The translations under genes and the position numbers were made by a program. This document shows, piece by piece, positions 12,214-12,348 of a stretch of DNA of 12,348 bases (the stretch's first letter is position 1; each line of letters opens with the position of its first letter). Origin of the DNA: CAZGSD01 sp964528305 (GTDB lineage Bacteria > Patescibacteriota > Gracilibacteria > UBA1369); the NCBI GenBank assembly GCA_964528305.1, contig CAZGSD010000017.1:1-12348 (forward strand), read 5' to 3'. The notes below the pieces were generated by a model. That model made no database searches, had not been told where the DNA came from, and was given only the letters and a program-made list of their open reading frames with translations.

Positions 12214-12245
12214 GGGAAATTTTGGCTACAAATACTTGCCTGCTG

Positions 12246-12254
12246 ATCATAGCA
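12246..12254 (-). promoter_or_regulatory. Extended -10 promoter of the gene at 11623-12213
   Basis: On the minus strand TGCTATGAT (12254-12246) matches 5 of 6 -10 positions and carries the upstream TG. It closely resembles the TGCTATAAT site at 11540-11548. No -35 box is evident. The start would lie near 12239, giving a leader of about 25 bases. Confidence 0.5.
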
Positions 12255-12295
12255 TTAGAGGGAAGATTTGTGGAGAAATATTTTGGGAAATTGGA

Positions 12296-12338
12296 AGACG
12301 CCCCCCCGATGCGCGTGAGCGCCGTCTAAGGGGGGGCG
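12296..12338. repeat. GC-rich inverted repeat with a GTGA tetraloop at the window edge
   Basis: CGCCCCCCC (12299-12307) pairs exactly with GGGGGGGCG (12330-12338). Within it GCGC (12311-12314) pairs with GCGC (12319-12322) around GTGA, a GNRA-type loop if transcribed from the plus strand. An alternative outer stem, AGACG (12296-12300) with CGTCT (12323-12327), extends the inner hairpin but excludes part of the C/G stem. The block is far more GC-rich than its surroundings. It might be an end of a structured RNA, or a hairpin belonging to a feature beyond the window; no T-run marks it as a terminator. Confidence 0.55.
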
Positions 12339-12348
12339 GGGATGGACT

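Noticed and set aside
1..12348. CRISPR array, prophage or insertion sequence
   Set aside because: No regularly spaced direct repeats, no cas, integrase or transposase genes, and all sizeable ORFs are explained by housekeeping or unknown chromosomal genes.

Overview
The window looks like chromosomal DNA from a small-genome bacterium of the Candidate Phyla Radiation (Patescibacteria). This is an inference from protein style, not a database match. The signs are compact housekeeping genes beside low-complexity 'orphan' proteins, a sortase in an operon with a coiled-coil protein, a tRNA-Phe with G37, and few clear Shine-Dalgarno sites before the start codons. There is no rRNA, CRISPR array, transposase, integrase or phage gene.

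Layout. Positions 1-498 carry no convincing complete gene. They hold a possible 3' end of an upstream gene (1-66), a consensus -10 box (94-99), a strongly folded region that may be a structured RNA (about 106-306), an AT-rich stretch with a small hairpin (367-387) and a possible tRNA promoter. tRNA-Phe (499-573) follows. The c-di-AMP pair dacA (CdaA-type diadenylate cyclase) and cdaR (YbbR-domain regulator) come next, behind their own promoter. Two minus-strand genes of unknown function (2536-3617) meet cdaR tail to tail with a 14-base overlap. The ribosome-associated ATPase gene ychF (3764-4849, plus) converges on a long minus-strand block: 11623-12213 (unknown), 10913-11512 (coiled coil), a sortase, mnmA, a DUF4256 protein and an 807-residue RelA/SpoT homolog.

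The most unusual part is the 293-base gap between ychF and the RelA/SpoT gene. It holds two copies of one palindromic element (4844-4967 and 5031-5151). Each copy starts inside the last codons of its neighbouring gene and reads in the same orientation relative to that gene. Both copies have perfect 25-27-bp outer arms that differ between copies, a shared inner 8-bp stem, two inner helices that co-vary, and conserved internal-loop sequences. I do not recognise this family.

Functional themes. Two nucleotide second-messenger systems sit in one window: c-di-AMP (dacA, cdaR) and (p)ppGpp. The RelA/SpoT protein keeps the residues needed for hydrolysis but has lost several needed for synthesis, and it ends in about four predicted membrane helices. 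It may therefore be a membrane-anchored hydrolase or sensor. Translation and tRNA functions (tRNA-Phe, YchF, MnmA) and a cell-surface module (sortase plus coiled-coil partner) make up the rest.
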